NCBI GenBank assembly: GCA_003133225.1
Contig: PKWL01000125.1
Location: forward strand, 748-64,747
DNA: 64,000 nucleotides
Reading direction: 5' to 3'
Origin: Janthinobacterium sp.
GTDB taxonomy: Bacteria > Pseudomonadota > Gammaproteobacteria > Burkholderiales > Burkholderiaceae_D
Below are positions 9,564 to 18,867 of the stretch, piece after piece. How positions within the stretch are numbered: the first letter of the stretch is position 1; every line of letters begins with the position of its first letter. Both the position numbers and the translations under genes were made by a program. Under the pieces are notes generated by a model that did no database searches, was not told the origin of the DNA, and saw only the letters and a program-made list of their open reading frames with translations.

Positions 9564-9662
9564 ATGACCAGCATGGCGATGACGGCCGTGGTGCTGTCGG
9601 TGATTGCGTTTACCGGTCCTTCCCAGACCATCATCCCGCTCATTGCCTCCCTGGGCACATGA
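9564..9662 (+). CDS. Possible 32-residue hydrophobic peptide
   Basis: Nineteen bases after the ubiX stop, and in the same frame, ATG 9564 opens a short frame with one hydrophobic stretch (MTAVVLSVIAFTG, then TIIPLIASLGT). There is no good ribosome-binding site. It could be a tiny membrane peptide, the tail of a decayed transporter gene, or chance. It is the only coding-like content of the 135-bp gap between ubiX and the ligase gene. Confidence 0.2.
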   Translation: MTSMAMTAVVLSVIAFTGPSQTIIPLIASLGT

Positions 9663-9701
9663 TGAACGACCAACCAAACAATGAAGAAATTGGAGAAAGA
9701 C

Positions 9702-11312
9702 ATGGCAGCAGAACTTTCCTCGGCAGACCACTCCGTCACCCCGCCGCGAGTGGCCATTCCGCGTGAGTACAACGCCGCGCACGATCTCATCGAACGCAAT
9801 CTCTCCGCCGGTCGCGCCAGCAAGGTAGCGATCCGCGACGACGTCGGCGAGTACACCTATGCGCAGGTGGGCGAACGGGTGAACCGCTTCGCCAACGTGC
9901 TTGGCGATCTCGGCGTGGCGATGGAGCAGCGCGCCTTCGTCGCGCTGCTCGACACCATCGATTTTCCCACCGTGTTTCTCGGCTGCATCAAGGCGGGCGT
10001 GGTGCCGATCGCCGTCAATACGCTGCTCACCCGCGCCGACTACGAGTTCATGCTGAACGACAGCCGGGCGCAGCTGCTGGTGGTGTCCGAAGCGCTGCTG
10101 CCGGCGTTCGCCGACCTCATCGAGCGCTCGCGGTATTTGAAGCATGTCATCGTCTCCGGCGCCGACGGCAAGGGCCACGCATTGCTGGCGCACCTCATGG
10201 CGAAGGCCGCTACGAGCTTCGAGCCGGCGCCAACCACCTCCGACGACATCTGCTTCTGGCTCTATTCCTCGGGCTCCACCGGCTCGCCCAAAGGCACGGT
10301 GCATATCCACCAGGATATCATCCTCACCGCCGAACTCTACGCCCGGCCGGTGCTCGGCATCCGCGAGGACGACGTGGTGTTCTCGGCGGCCAAGCTCTTC
10401 TTCGCCTATGGCCTGGGCAACGGCCTGACCTTCCCCTTCTCGGTGGGTGCGACGGCGGTGCTGATGGCCGAACGGCCCACGCCCGACTCGGTGTTCAGGC
10501 GCCTGCGTGAACACAAGCCCACCATCTTCTACGGCGTGCCCACGCTCTATGCGGCGCTGCTGGCGAGCCCGGCGGCACCCAAACGCGAAGAACTCAAACT
10601 GCGCGCCTGCACCTCTGCCGGCGAGGCCCTGCCCGCCGACATCGGCAAGCGATGGAGCGAGCGCTACGGCGTGGATATCCTCGACGGCATCGGTTCCACA
10701 GAGATGCTGCACATCTTTCTTTCCAACCGGCCGGGCGAGGTGCGCTACGGCACCACCGGCAAACCGGTCCCCGGTTACGACATCCGCCTGATCGGCAATG
10801 ACGGCAAACCCACGCCCCAGGGCGAGGTCGGCGAGTTGCAGGTCAACGGCCCCACCGCTGCTCTCATGTACTGGAACAACCGGCCCAAGTCGCTCGCCAC
10901 CTTTGAGGGACCATGGACACGCAGCGGCGACAAGTATGTCGAGGACGCGGACGGTTACTTCGTCTACTGCGGGCGCTCCGACGACATGCTCAAGGTCTCC
11001 GGCATCTACGTCTCACCCTTCGAAGTGGAAGCGGCGTTGATGACCCACGAAGCAGTGCTCGAGGCGGCGGTGGTTGGCGAGGCCGACGAGGCGCAGCTCG
11101 TCAAGCCCAAAGCTTATGTGGTGCTGAAGCAAGGCGTCGCGGCCTCGCCCGGGATCGAGGAATCCCTCAAGCAGCACGTCAAGAGCAGGCTTGCCCCCTA
11201 CAAGTACCCGCGCTGGATAGAGTTTGTCAGCGAACTACCCAAAACCGCGACCGGCAAAATCCAGCGCTTCAAGCTGCGCAGAGCCGCGCTTGGAAAAGCG
11301 TTTGATTCGTAG
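9702..11312 (+). CDS. Benzoate-CoA-ligase-like acyl-CoA synthetase (1)
   Basis: A 536-residue adenylate-forming enzyme that activates a carboxylic acid with ATP and CoA. The phosphate loop is YSSGSTGSPKGTVHIHQD, the adenine-binding motif is GIGSTEMLHIFLSN, the hinge region is GRSDDMLKVSGIYVSPFEVE, and the catalytic Lys sits in TATGKIQRFKLR near the C-terminus. The IGSTEMLHIF form is typical of benzoate-CoA ligases. I prefer ATG 9702 over ATG 9681 because GGAGA at 9692-9696 precedes it. Lying between ubiX and the third UbiD, it suggests that decarboxylation acts on, or yields, aromatic CoA esters. Confidence 0.88.
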   Translation: MAAELSSADHSVTPPRVAIPREYNAAHDLIERNLSAGRASKVAIRDDVGEYTYAQVGERVNRFANVLGDLGVAMEQRAFVALLDTIDFPTVFLGCIKAGVVPIAVNTLLTRADYEFMLNDSRAQLLVVSEALLPAFADLIERSRYLKHVIVSGADGKGHALLAHLMAKAATSFEPAPTTSDDICFWLYSSGSTGSPKGTVHIHQDIILTAELYARPVLGIREDDVVFSAAKLFFAYGLGNGLTFPFSVGATAVLMAERPTPDSVFRRLREHKPTIFYGVPTLYAALLASPAAPKREELKLRACTSAGEALPADIGKRWSERYGVDILDGIGSTEMLHIFLSNRPGEVRYGTTGKPVPGYDIRLIGNDGKPTPQGEVGELQVNGPTAALMYWNNRPKSLATFEGPWTRSGDKYVEDADGYFVYCGRSDDMLKVSGIYVSPFEVEAALMTHEAVLEAAVVGEADEAQLVKPKAYVVLKQGVAASPGIEESLKQHVKSRLAPYKYPRWIEFVSELPKTATGKIQRFKLRRAALGKAFDS

Positions 11313-11413
11313 TGTCGATATTACGCTTTGTAGGTCAACGACGCGTCAGTTGCTCGCCCATTTAGGCACACAATTTGGCGGTGTTTGGATCAAACCACAA
11401 CGGAGGAGAAAAA

Positions 11414-12946
11414 ATGGAAGAATTCTTAGGGACGGGGAGCACCCCCGCGCCCGCGTCCCCCGCCGACAATCGGCGCGGGGCACGGGATTTGCGCGACTGG
11501 CTGCGCAAGATTGAAGCGGCGGGCGAGTTGAAACGGATCGATGCCCCGGTCGATCTCGACCAGGAGCTGTCAGCGATCGCTTATATGGCCGCGCAGCGGG
11601 AAGACTCCCCCGCGCTGATCTTCTCTCAGTTCACCGAGCCCACTGAGGGACAGGTGCTGATCAACTTGCTGGGCGCAAGCACGCGGCGCTACGCGCTTGC
11701 GGTGGGCCTCGATCCGGACCTTTCGGTTGCCCGTCTGATCGTCGAAACTCGGCGCATCATGGGGCGGCGGATCGCGCCGGTCCGAATTGCTCCGCAGGAC
11801 GCGCCGGTGAACGAGATTATCCTCACGGGCGATGACATCGATCTCACCCGGCTGCCGGTGCCGAGGTTCTGGCCAGGCGACGGCGGCCGCTACATCGGCA
11901 CGGGTGACATCACCTTCACGCGCGATCCCCATACCGGCCGTATCAATGCCGGCGTCTACCGGCAGATGCTGCACGGACCGCGCCGGGTCGGGATGCATAC
12001 CTCGCCCGGCAAGCACGGCGGGCTGGACCGCGATGCCTGGTGGGCCTCCGGCAAGCCGTGTCCCGTGGTTGTGGCCTATGGCATCGATCCCATCCTGTTC
12101 ATGGTCGGCGCCCAGGTGTTCGGCTCACAAGAGTCGGAACTCGATGTGGCCGGCGGGCTGCTCGGCGAGCCGGTGCAGCTTACCGACGGCGTGGTCGTGG
12201 ACCTGCCCATTCCGGCGAATGCCGAGATCGTGATCGAAGGCGTTATCCATCCCGGGCAGTTGGAGGCCGAAGGCCCGCTGGGCGAATTCACCGGCTATTA
12301 CGGCGGCGCCCGCGCGCCCCAGCCGGTGATCGAGGTCAAGGCGCTCCACATGCGCCGAAATCCCATCCTCACCGCCACGCTGATGGCGCGCTACCCGGCT
12401 TGTGAGATTGGCGCCTACTACGCCATCATGCGTTCGGCCCGCATCTGGGACAATCTCGAATCCCTTGGCGTTCCGGGGATACGCGGCGTATATGCACATC
12501 CGGCAGCGGCCTCGGGCTGGGGCATGACGGTGGTCTCGCTCAAGCAGCAGTACGCCGGACACGTGGCGCAGGTTCTGGCGCTGGCCGCACAGTGCTCTGC
12601 CGCGGCCTACTACAGCAAGTGGATCATCGCCGTGGATGAAGACGTCGATCCAACCAACCTCAACGATGTGCTATGGGCGCTGAGCACGCGCTGCAATCCC
12701 GCGGACAACATCGACATCCTGCGCAATACCTGGTCGACCGGCCTCGATCCCAGCCAGGTCCCGCGCGAGTTGCGGCCCTACGGCTCGAAGGCGCTGATCG
12801 ATGCCTGCAAGCCGCATCGCTATCTGAAGGAGTTCCCCCAGAGCACGCTGCTGCGGCAAAGCGTGTACGAGCGCGTTCGCGAGCGCTGGTCCGAATTGGG
12901 ATTCTCCGGGACCGCTCCGACATGCAACGAGTTTCACCGCGAATAG
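11414..12946 (+). CDS. UbiD-family prenyl-FMN decarboxylase (copy 3)
   Basis: A 510-residue UbiD-family enzyme similar to copy 1 throughout (ARDLRDWLRKIEAAGELKRI opening, GGRYIGTGDITFTRDP, GVPGIRGVY). Asn178 and Arg183 lie in RINAGVYRQ, and Glu286 and Glu291 in AEGPLGEFTGYYG. Compared with copy 1, the catalytic loop has Leu in place of Phe (GPLGE against GPFGE). ATG 11414 has GGAGGAG at 11402-11408; the in-frame ATG at 11375 lacks one. About 13 residues before the conserved region are Pro/Ala-rich and not conserved. It precedes the Bug-type binding protein gene. Confidence 0.9.
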   Translation: MEEFLGTGSTPAPASPADNRRGARDLRDWLRKIEAAGELKRIDAPVDLDQELSAIAYMAAQREDSPALIFSQFTEPTEGQVLINLLGASTRRYALAVGLDPDLSVARLIVETRRIMGRRIAPVRIAPQDAPVNEIILTGDDIDLTRLPVPRFWPGDGGRYIGTGDITFTRDPHTGRINAGVYRQMLHGPRRVGMHTSPGKHGGLDRDAWWASGKPCPVVVAYGIDPILFMVGAQVFGSQESELDVAGGLLGEPVQLTDGVVVDLPIPANAEIVIEGVIHPGQLEAEGPLGEFTGYYGGARAPQPVIEVKALHMRRNPILTATLMARYPACEIGAYYAIMRSARIWDNLESLGVPGIRGVYAHPAAASGWGMTVVSLKQQYAGHVAQVLALAAQCSAAAYYSKWIIAVDEDVDPTNLNDVLWALSTRCNPADNIDILRNTWSTGLDPSQVPRELRPYGSKALIDACKPHRYLKEFPQSTLLRQSVYERVRERWSELGFSGTAPTCNEFHRE

Positions 12947-12974
12947 CGATCCATTAACGAAAGGAAAACCGATC

Positions 12975-13970
12975 ATGCATTTCCCTGTATTACCCCATCG
13001 ACCCGGCAAAGCCGTCGCCCTGGTCGCAGCCGTGCTGGGTTGCGCGATTGGTTCAGGCATTTCCGTCGCGCAGCCGTACACTTCGCAACCGATCAAGATC
13101 ATCGTTCCGTATACGCCGGGGACCGGTAACGACATTCTGGCGCGCACGATAGGCCAGCGCATCACCGAAAGATGGAAGACCCCTGTCGTCGTCGAGAACC
13201 GCCCCGGGGCGAGCGGCAACATCGGCACGGCGGCGGTGGCGCGCGCAGCACCCGACGGTCTGACCTTGCTGGTGGCGCCGAACAACTTTGTCATCAACCC
13301 GTATGTGTTCAAGAACGCGCAGTACGATCCATTCAAGGATTTCGAGCCGGTCGCGTTGCTGGGCTGGGGACGCCTGCTGCTGGTGGCGAACCCGGCCACG
13401 CGTTTTACCAATGCGCACGACCTCATCGAGGCGGCGAAGGCGCAGCCCGGCAGGATCACCTATGCGTCGCCCGGCGCGGGTACGCCGCATCACGTATCGA
13501 TGGAGCTGTTCAAGGTGGTTACCGGGATCGACCTGCTCCACATACCCTACAAGGGATCGGCTGGCGCGGTAACGGACGTCATCGCCGGCAACGTCAACGT
13601 CATGTTTATGCCGATCCACGTCGCGCTTCCGTACGTCAAGGACGGCCGACTGCTGGTGCTGGGCCTGGGAAGCGCAAAGCGATCCGCGAACGCCCCCGAC
13701 ATCCCAACACTTGCGGAACAGGGCATCAAAGGGGCGGAGGTGGATATCTGGTACGCGCTGTTTGCGCCTTCAGGCACGTCCAAGGAGATCGTCCGGCGCC
13801 TGCACCAGACGGTGAACGAGATCCTGGATGGACCCGAAACCAAGGGCCTGTTGGCAAAGCAGGGTCTAGAAGTTGAGACGGTCTCCATCGAGGCATTCAA
13901 ATCGCTGATGGAACGCGATTCCGTGCGATGGGGCCAAGTGGCACGAAGCGCCAAGCTAACCGCGGATTAG
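12975..13970 (+). CDS. Bug/TctC-family solute-binding protein
   Basis: A 331-residue periplasmic protein of the Bordetella uptake gene family, which serves tripartite tricarboxylate transporters. A signal peptide ends near SGISVAQ (residue about 35), followed by QPIKIIVPYTPGTGNDILAR and VENRPGASGNIGTAAVA, both diagnostic. AAAGGAAAA lies just upstream of ATG 12975. No TctA or TctB membrane subunits are in the window, so it either borrows one encoded elsewhere or works as a sensor. Bug proteins such as TphC bind phthalate-type acids, consistent with this island, but the ligand is not readable from sequence. Confidence 0.9.
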   Translation: MHFPVLPHRPGKAVALVAAVLGCAIGSGISVAQPYTSQPIKIIVPYTPGTGNDILARTIGQRITERWKTPVVVENRPGASGNIGTAAVARAAPDGLTLLVAPNNFVINPYVFKNAQYDPFKDFEPVALLGWGRLLLVANPATRFTNAHDLIEAAKAQPGRITYASPGAGTPHHVSMELFKVVTGIDLLHIPYKGSAGAVTDVIAGNVNVMFMPIHVALPYVKDGRLLVLGLGSAKRSANAPDIPTLAEQGIKGAEVDIWYALFAPSGTSKEIVRRLHQTVNEILDGPETKGLLAKQGLEVETVSIEAFKSLMERDSVRWGQVARSAKLTAD

Positions 13971-14042
13971 ATGCGCATCGCGGGACGCAGTCGCGCAAGA
14001 CTGGCGTTCGAAATCCATTGAATTTGGAGGGTAGTCCGCATA

Positions 14043-14063
14043 AATTGGCAACCTTTGCCAATT
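14043..14063. promoter_or_regulatory. Perfect 9-bp palindrome, candidate operator
   Basis: AATTGGCAA and TTGCCAATT are perfect inverted repeats around the 3-base centre CCT. The element sits in a 150-bp AT-rich gap, 58 bp upstream of the second ligase gene, where a separate promoter is likely. The sequence differs from the CTAAC/GTTAG repeat at the GntR gene, so a different regulator may bind it. Confidence 0.4.
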
Positions 14064-14120
14064 AAATGTTTTCTTCTGATGAATTTTCGCTTCAATTGCA
14101 CCTAATTTTGGAGTCTATCT

Positions 14121-15761
14121 ATGACCTACACTGCACATGTAGATACCTTTGCCAGAGACAACCTCCCGCCGGAAAGCCAGTGGCCGGAACTGATTTTTGA
14201 ACTACCGGAGCTACAGTATCCCAAGCGCCTCAACTGCGCCGCCGTGCTGCTCGACAAAATGGTCGCGGGCGGACATGGCGAGCGCACCGTAATCCATACC
14301 CTGATCGACGGCAAAGCCTACTCATGCACTTACCGGCAGCTGCTGCATCGAGCCAACCGGATCGCGCGCGTGCTCACCGAGGACATGGGGTTGAAGCCCG
14401 GGAATCGCGTGCTATTGCGCGCGCCCAACAACCCCATGATGGCCGCCTGCTGGTTCGCGGTGATTAAGTCCGGGCTGGTCGCAGTGGCCACGATGCCGCT
14501 CCTGCGCGCAACGGAGCTGCGGCAAATCATCGACAAAGCCAAAATCGGGGCTGCGCTGTGCGACCTGCGATTAAGAGAAGAAATGGAACTGGCACAGGCC
14601 GGGTGCCCGGGCATGAAGCAGGTGCTCTACTTCAACGACGACGGCCCCGGCTCGCTCGAACAAAAGCTCTCGGCCAAACCGCCGACGTTCGCGAACGTCA
14701 ACACTGCGGCCGACGACGTCTGCCTGATTGCCTTTACCTCGGGCACCACCGGGCAGCCCAAGGGCACCGCGCACTTTCACCGCGACGTGCTGGCGATGTG
14801 TGACAGCTTCCCACGTTCTTGCCTGAATCCCACGCAAAACGACATCTTCTGCGGCACGCCGCCGCTCGCCTTTACCTTCGGCCTGGGCGGCCTGCTGTGC
14901 TTTCCCATGCGCTTCGGCGCCTCCACCGTGCTGATGGAACGGCTTACGCCCGACAGCCTGCTGGCAACCATCGAGGATTTCAAGGCCACGATCTGCTTCA
15001 CCGCTCCGACCTTCTATCGCCAGATGGCGAGCCTTGTCAGGAACCACAAGCTGAAGAGCCTGAAGAAATGCGTCTCGGCGGGCGAGGCACTGCCCGATGC
15101 GACGCGGCAACTGTTCAGGCAGGCGAGCGGCATCGAGATCATCGACGGCATAGGCACGACCGAGATGATCCACATCTTCATCTCGCACACGCCGGAGCGC
15201 GTGCGCCGCGGCGCCACCGGCTATGCCATCCCCGGCTACCAGGCGCGGGTAATAGACGATGTCGGCAGGCCTTGCGCGCCGGGCGTGGTCGGGCGCCTTG
15301 CAGTCAAAGGGCCGACCGGCTGCCGGTACCTCGCCGATGAACGGCAGAAGGCCTATGTGATCTGCGCCGGAGAAATGCGGGGTTGGAATCTGACCGGCGA
15401 CGCTTACAAGATGGATGCCGATGGCTATTTCTACTATCAGGCGCGCACCGACGACATGATCATCTCCGCCGGCTACAACATCGCCGGGCCGGAAGTGGAG
15501 TCCGCGCTGCTACAGCATCCCGCCGTGGCCGAGTGCGGCGTGGTTGGTGTGCCCGACGCGGAGCGCGGCCAGCTCGTCAAAGCCTGCGTGGTGCTCAAGT
15601 CCGGCTATAGCGGCAACGCGCCGATGGTGAAAGAGCTACAGGACTTCGTGAAGAAGACCATCGCGCTCTACAAGTATCCGCGCTCGGTCCAGTTCGTGGC
15701 TTCGCTGCCGCGGACCGAAACCGGCAAGCTACAGCGATTCAGGCTGCGGCAGGCTGGTTAG
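14121..15761 (+). CDS. Benzoate-CoA-ligase-like acyl-CoA synthetase (2)
   Basis: A 546-residue adenylate-forming CoA ligase of the benzoate-CoA ligase type. Motifs in order: IAFTSGTTGQPKGTAHFHRD (phosphate loop), GIGTTEMIHIFISH (adenine motif), ARTDDMIISAGYNIAGPEVE (hinge) and TETGKLQRFRLR with the C-terminal catalytic Lys. It differs from the ligase at 9702 along its length, so it is not a recent duplicate and may take a different acid. TTTGGAG lies upstream of ATG 14121. It probably has its own promoter, given the 150-bp gap with a palindrome. It is the last large enzyme gene of the island. Confidence 0.88.
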   Translation: MTYTAHVDTFARDNLPPESQWPELIFELPELQYPKRLNCAAVLLDKMVAGGHGERTVIHTLIDGKAYSCTYRQLLHRANRIARVLTEDMGLKPGNRVLLRAPNNPMMAACWFAVIKSGLVAVATMPLLRATELRQIIDKAKIGAALCDLRLREEMELAQAGCPGMKQVLYFNDDGPGSLEQKLSAKPPTFANVNTAADDVCLIAFTSGTTGQPKGTAHFHRDVLAMCDSFPRSCLNPTQNDIFCGTPPLAFTFGLGGLLCFPMRFGASTVLMERLTPDSLLATIEDFKATICFTAPTFYRQMASLVRNHKLKSLKKCVSAGEALPDATRQLFRQASGIEIIDGIGTTEMIHIFISHTPERVRRGATGYAIPGYQARVIDDVGRPCAPGVVGRLAVKGPTGCRYLADERQKAYVICAGEMRGWNLTGDAYKMDADGYFYYQARTDDMIISAGYNIAGPEVESALLQHPAVAECGVVGVPDAERGQLVKACVVLKSGYSGNAPMVKELQDFVKKTIALYKYPRSVQFVASLPRTETGKLQRFRLRQAG

Positions 15762-15861
15762 TACCACGACACGTTAATTTCGAAGCCTGTGCCGGTCAGC
15801 CGCAAGAATATCCCCCGGCCTTTCAGCGCCACTGACCACTGGAACCAATCAGGAGAAAAGA

Positions 15862-16335
15862 ATGAAAGTCAACAAACTCGATCACATCTGCATCGCCGTG
15901 CGCAACCTCGACGAAGCCCGCAAAATCTGGGAACCGCTGCTCGGCAAGACCGCTCCAGATGATGCCTATATCGACGAACCCGAAAAAATCCGGGTGGCGC
16001 GGTATTGGCTTGGCGGCGTCGGCTTCGAGCTAATGGAGTCGCTAACGCCGGATGGCGATGTCGCGAAGTTCATTGAGCGTCGCGGCGAAGGGGTGATGCT
16101 GATCAGCCTTAACGTCGACAGCACCCGTGAGGCCGTCCAGGAGATCGCCAGCAAAGGTTACCTGATGATCGGCGGTCTGCGCTCATTCCGGGACTGCCAG
16201 TTCGCCTTTGTGCACCCGAAGAAGATGAATGGGGTCCTGCTCGAGGTCATCGACTACAAGTGGCGCGAGCTCGAAGGATCGGACGGATCGGTGCCGCCCG
16301 AAAGCTCGGCGTCTTGCGCGACCGTCAATCTTTAG
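15862..16335 (+). CDS. VOC-family protein, methylmalonyl-CoA-epimerase-like
   Basis: A 157-residue protein with two vicinal-oxygen-chelate half-domains. The opening KLDHICIAVRNLDEARKIWE resembles methylmalonyl-CoA epimerase and provides one metal ligand (His8); GVLLEVIDY provides another (Glu128). The His usually found at the start of the second module (HHIAxxV) is replaced in GVMLISLNVDS, so a standard metal site is incomplete. It follows the second CoA ligase by 100 bp with AGGAGAAAAG upstream of the ATG. The role may be epimerase or lyase chemistry on a CoA ester, or a non-metal binding function. Confidence 0.75.
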   Translation: MKVNKLDHICIAVRNLDEARKIWEPLLGKTAPDDAYIDEPEKIRVARYWLGGVGFELMESLTPDGDVAKFIERRGEGVMLISLNVDSTREAVQEIASKGYLMIGGLRSFRDCQFAFVHPKKMNGVLLEVIDYKWRELEGSDGSVPPESSASCATVNL

Positions 16336-16574
16336 CCGGGTCGCTTGTCACATGGGGCATCAGCGACTGGTTGCTGGGCTGCTATTGGAGCTGTGTCTTG
16401 TGATTCGGTGCTGGTTTGAGCCAGAACTTCGGCTTCATCAAACAAGCGGCTCTGCGCTGACATTTGCTCGGAGCTGGTGCCGAACATGCGCTGACGGGCA
16501 AGAATGGCTTGCTCGAGCATGCGCATGACGTGATCGTGGGCCTCCTGGCGAATGGCCACAGCTTTTTGATGCAT
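16332..16574 (-). pseudogene. IS66-like transposase N-terminal remnant
   Basis: Read on the minus strand, an 80-residue frame contains HDHVMRMLEQAILARQRMFG followed by TSSEQMSAQSRLFDEAEVLA. This matches the N-terminal region of IS66-family transposases (the LAxxRFGxSSEK...LFDEAE pattern). The frame then stops against the VOC gene, so most of the transposase, including its DDE domain, is missing. It lies exactly between the catabolic island and the conserved MFS/rluF region and fills the 280-bp gap. I read it as a scar of mobile DNA at the right edge of the island. Confidence 0.7.
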
Positions 16575-16614
16575 GGCCGCAACGACCGGCTTTCAAGAGC
16601 TGGCCAGCTGCGTT

Positions 16615-17838
16615 TTATCCCGGAGGGCGTCCGGACGTGAGTCGCCCCACCCCGAGCGCGGCCACCACACTGAAAGCCAATACGACAGCGGCGCCGAAGA
16701 GCGTAGCGCCATACCAGCCGCGATCCATAAACATGCCAAACAGAACAGGGGAAATAGAAGAGCCAACGTCCATGCCGGAATACACCAAGCCAAAAACACG
16801 ACCGGTGGCACCCTTGGGGGTGGCCCGTCTGATCATCATGTCACGCGATGGCCCCCCAATGCCAATCGCAAAACCGGTGCTGACCAAAACGACCATGGTA
16901 GCCAACGCACCCAAAATACCGCTGCCACATAGTGCCAGCAAAATTGAACCTACCGCCATGGCCACGGCGACAACATGATCGCTGTTGGCTATGCGTGCTG
17001 CCACAAAACCGCCCACAAACATACCCAATGCGCTGCACAGCATGTAAGCAGTCAAGGTCGAGGTGGCAGCCTCAAAACTCACCCCCTGCATGGCCTTGAG
17101 AATAGGGATAGAAAAATTTTGCACCACGGACAGCGTCGCGACGGCGAGCAAAAAATACGCGAAGCACCACCACACAACCGGCAACTTCATGAAAGCCATG
17201 CTGTGTTCGGCCGACGCGTCCGCAGCTTGTGTCTGCACCTGCGTGCTCAGTTTGTCCCGCAACAAAATGAACAATACCAAAATGCAAAAGTACAACGCTG
17301 CGGCGATCAGATAAACCGTGCGCCAGTGGTACCAACTGCCGAGCACCGAAAAGAATACCGGTGCTGCGGCCCAGCCCAAGTAGCCAGTCAAACCGTGGGC
17401 GCTAAAGGCATGTCCCAGCCTTGGGGTCGATACCCGCAGGTTCAAAATGGTGAAATCAACCGGATGAAAAGTAGCATTGCCAAGGCCCGCCAGCGCCGCC
17501 ACCATCAACAAACCGCTATAGCCGGTCACGCTGGACGCCACACCACAGGCCAGCACCAATAAACCCAGCGCCAGGAACAGCAAGGGCCGCGCACCCAGAC
17601 GGTCAACCGCAAAGCCGGCGCCGGCCTGCCCCAGCCCTGAGATGACAAAAAAAGTGGACATCAACAGGCCCAGTTCGGAGTAACTCAAACCAAACTCCTT
17701 GATGAACACCGGAAACATCAGCGGCAGCAGCAAGTGGGAAAAATGCGAGCTGGCATGCGCAAAGCCAACTAAAGCGATGATGCTGGCGTCCTGCTTGAAA
17801 GGTGCTGACAAGGAGGCGGGAAGTGTGGTGCTGGTCAT
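16615..17838 (-). CDS. MFS transporter, fosmidomycin-resistance (Fsr)-like
   Basis: A 407-residue major facilitator protein with about twelve hydrophobic segments. FAHASSHFSHLLLPLMFPVF and the DRLGARPLLFLALG loop between helices 2 and 3 recall the Fsr-like exporters. HPVDFTILNLRVS and GFAIGIGGPSRDMMIRRATP are further conserved segments. I prefer ATG 17838 (TSTTLPASL) over 17880, because the 14 extra residues are not typical. It stands alone, convergent with the island. A role in export of a small acid or drug is inferred from the family only. Confidence 0.75.
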   Translation of the reverse strand: MTSTTLPASLSAPFKQDASIIALVGFAHASSHFSHLLLPLMFPVFIKEFGLSYSELGLLMSTFFVISGLGQAGAGFAVDRLGARPLLFLALGLLVLACGVASSVTGYSGLLMVAALAGLGNATFHPVDFTILNLRVSTPRLGHAFSAHGLTGYLGWAAAPVFFSVLGSWYHWRTVYLIAAALYFCILVLFILLRDKLSTQVQTQAADASAEHSMAFMKLPVVWWCFAYFLLAVATLSVVQNFSIPILKAMQGVSFEAATSTLTAYMLCSALGMFVGGFVAARIANSDHVVAVAMAVGSILLALCGSGILGALATMVVLVSTGFAIGIGGPSRDMMIRRATPKGATGRVFGLVYSGMDVGSSISPVLFGMFMDRGWYGATLFGAAVVLAFSVVAALGVGRLTSGRPPG

Positions 17839-17949
17839 GCGACTAAGATAATTTGGAGTGTACGGATGCAACGAGGACATCCGACATCTGACGATCAGTT
17901 GGGGACAGAGCTTGTTCGCTTCGCGTAACTGTAGTCTGTCTCACAATGT

Positions 17950-18864
17950 CTAGAACTTCTCATGCGGGGCCAGATAGCGCCATTGACCCAGGGGCAGATT
18001 GCCCAGCATGACGTTGCCAATGCGTACCCGTTTGAGGCCGACCACTTTGAGGCCGACCAGTTCGCACATGCGGCGAATCTGGCGCTTCTTGCCCTGTGTC
18101 AAGACCACGCGCAGTTGCTCGGGGTTTTGCCAGGTGACCTTGGCGGGTTGCAGAGCCTGGCCGTCCAGGCTCAAGCCGTGGCGCAATTTGTCCAGCCCGG
18201 CAACTGGGAAGATCGCTTGCACATTGCTGCTGATCGGGTCGCCATCGTTGATCTGCAAGAGCTGATCCGGTTCGCCATCGGGCTCATTGAACCCGGTGTA
18301 ACTGACGCGCACCAGATACTCTTTCTCCATCACAGAATCTTCGCCAATCAGTTGGCGCGCCACGCGACCGTCCTGCGTCAGTACCAGCAGACCAATCGAA
18401 TCAATGTCGAGGCGTCCGGCCGGTACCAGGCTTTGCAGTTGCTTTGGGTGAAAGAAGAAGCGCGCGTTGTCCTCGGCCCAGCGGTTTTGCGGCTGGATCA
18501 AGGTGATGGCGGGCAGGTGACCATCTTCGGCTTGGCCGCTGACAATGCCCATCGGCTTGTTGAGCAAAATCGTCACCTGGTTAGCCTGTGCTCCTTTAGC
18601 CTGATTGCTCACTTCGATGCGCACGTCGGGCAGCACTTGCATGCCCATGATTGCAACTGCGCCATTGACCTTGACCCAGCCCTTGGTGATCCAGTCGTCG
18701 GCTTCACGCCGCGAGGCCAGCCCCAGCTCGGCCATGCGCTTGTTCAGGCGCAGCGTGCCGTTGGGGCCAAAGGCGGCTGTGTTGGTTTGACCGGCGGGAA
18801 TGGGTGGGCGGTTTGCCGGGACGGCGGCACGACGGAACGTGGAGGGTGGTTTGGAGTCTGTCAT
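17950..18864 (-). CDS. rluF: 23S rRNA pseudouridine synthase, RluF/RluB type
   Basis: A 304-residue RsuA-family pseudouridine synthase. An S4 RNA-binding domain (LNKRMAELGLASRREADDWI) occupies roughly residues 38-90. The catalytic domain follows, with the motif GRLDIDSIGLLVLTQDG holding the essential Asp, and the C-terminal GKKRQIRRMCELVGLKV motif. The VTILLNKPMGIVSGQ strand resembles RluF rather than RluB. It modifies a uridine of 23S rRNA in helix 69-75 territory. A housekeeping gene with no evident link to its neighbours. Confidence 0.85.
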   Translation of the reverse strand: MTDSKPPSTFRRAAVPANRPPIPAGQTNTAAFGPNGTLRLNKRMAELGLASRREADDWITKGWVKVNGAVAIMGMQVLPDVRIEVSNQAKGAQANQVTILLNKPMGIVSGQAEDGHLPAITLIQPQNRWAEDNARFFFHPKQLQSLVPAGRLDIDSIGLLVLTQDGRVARQLIGEDSVMEKEYLVRVSYTGFNEPDGEPDQLLQINDGDPISSNVQAIFPVAGLDKLRHGLSLDGQALQPAKVTWQNPEQLRVVLTQGKKRQIRRMCELVGLKVVGLKRVRIGNVMLGNLPLGQWRYLAPHEKF

Positions 18865-18867
18865 TTG

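Noticed and set aside
8868-10712. A 614-codon open frame on the minus strand across ubiX and the first ligase
   Set aside because: His/Arg/Gly-rich translation typical of an antisense shadow of high-GC genes; the plus-strand genes are certain.
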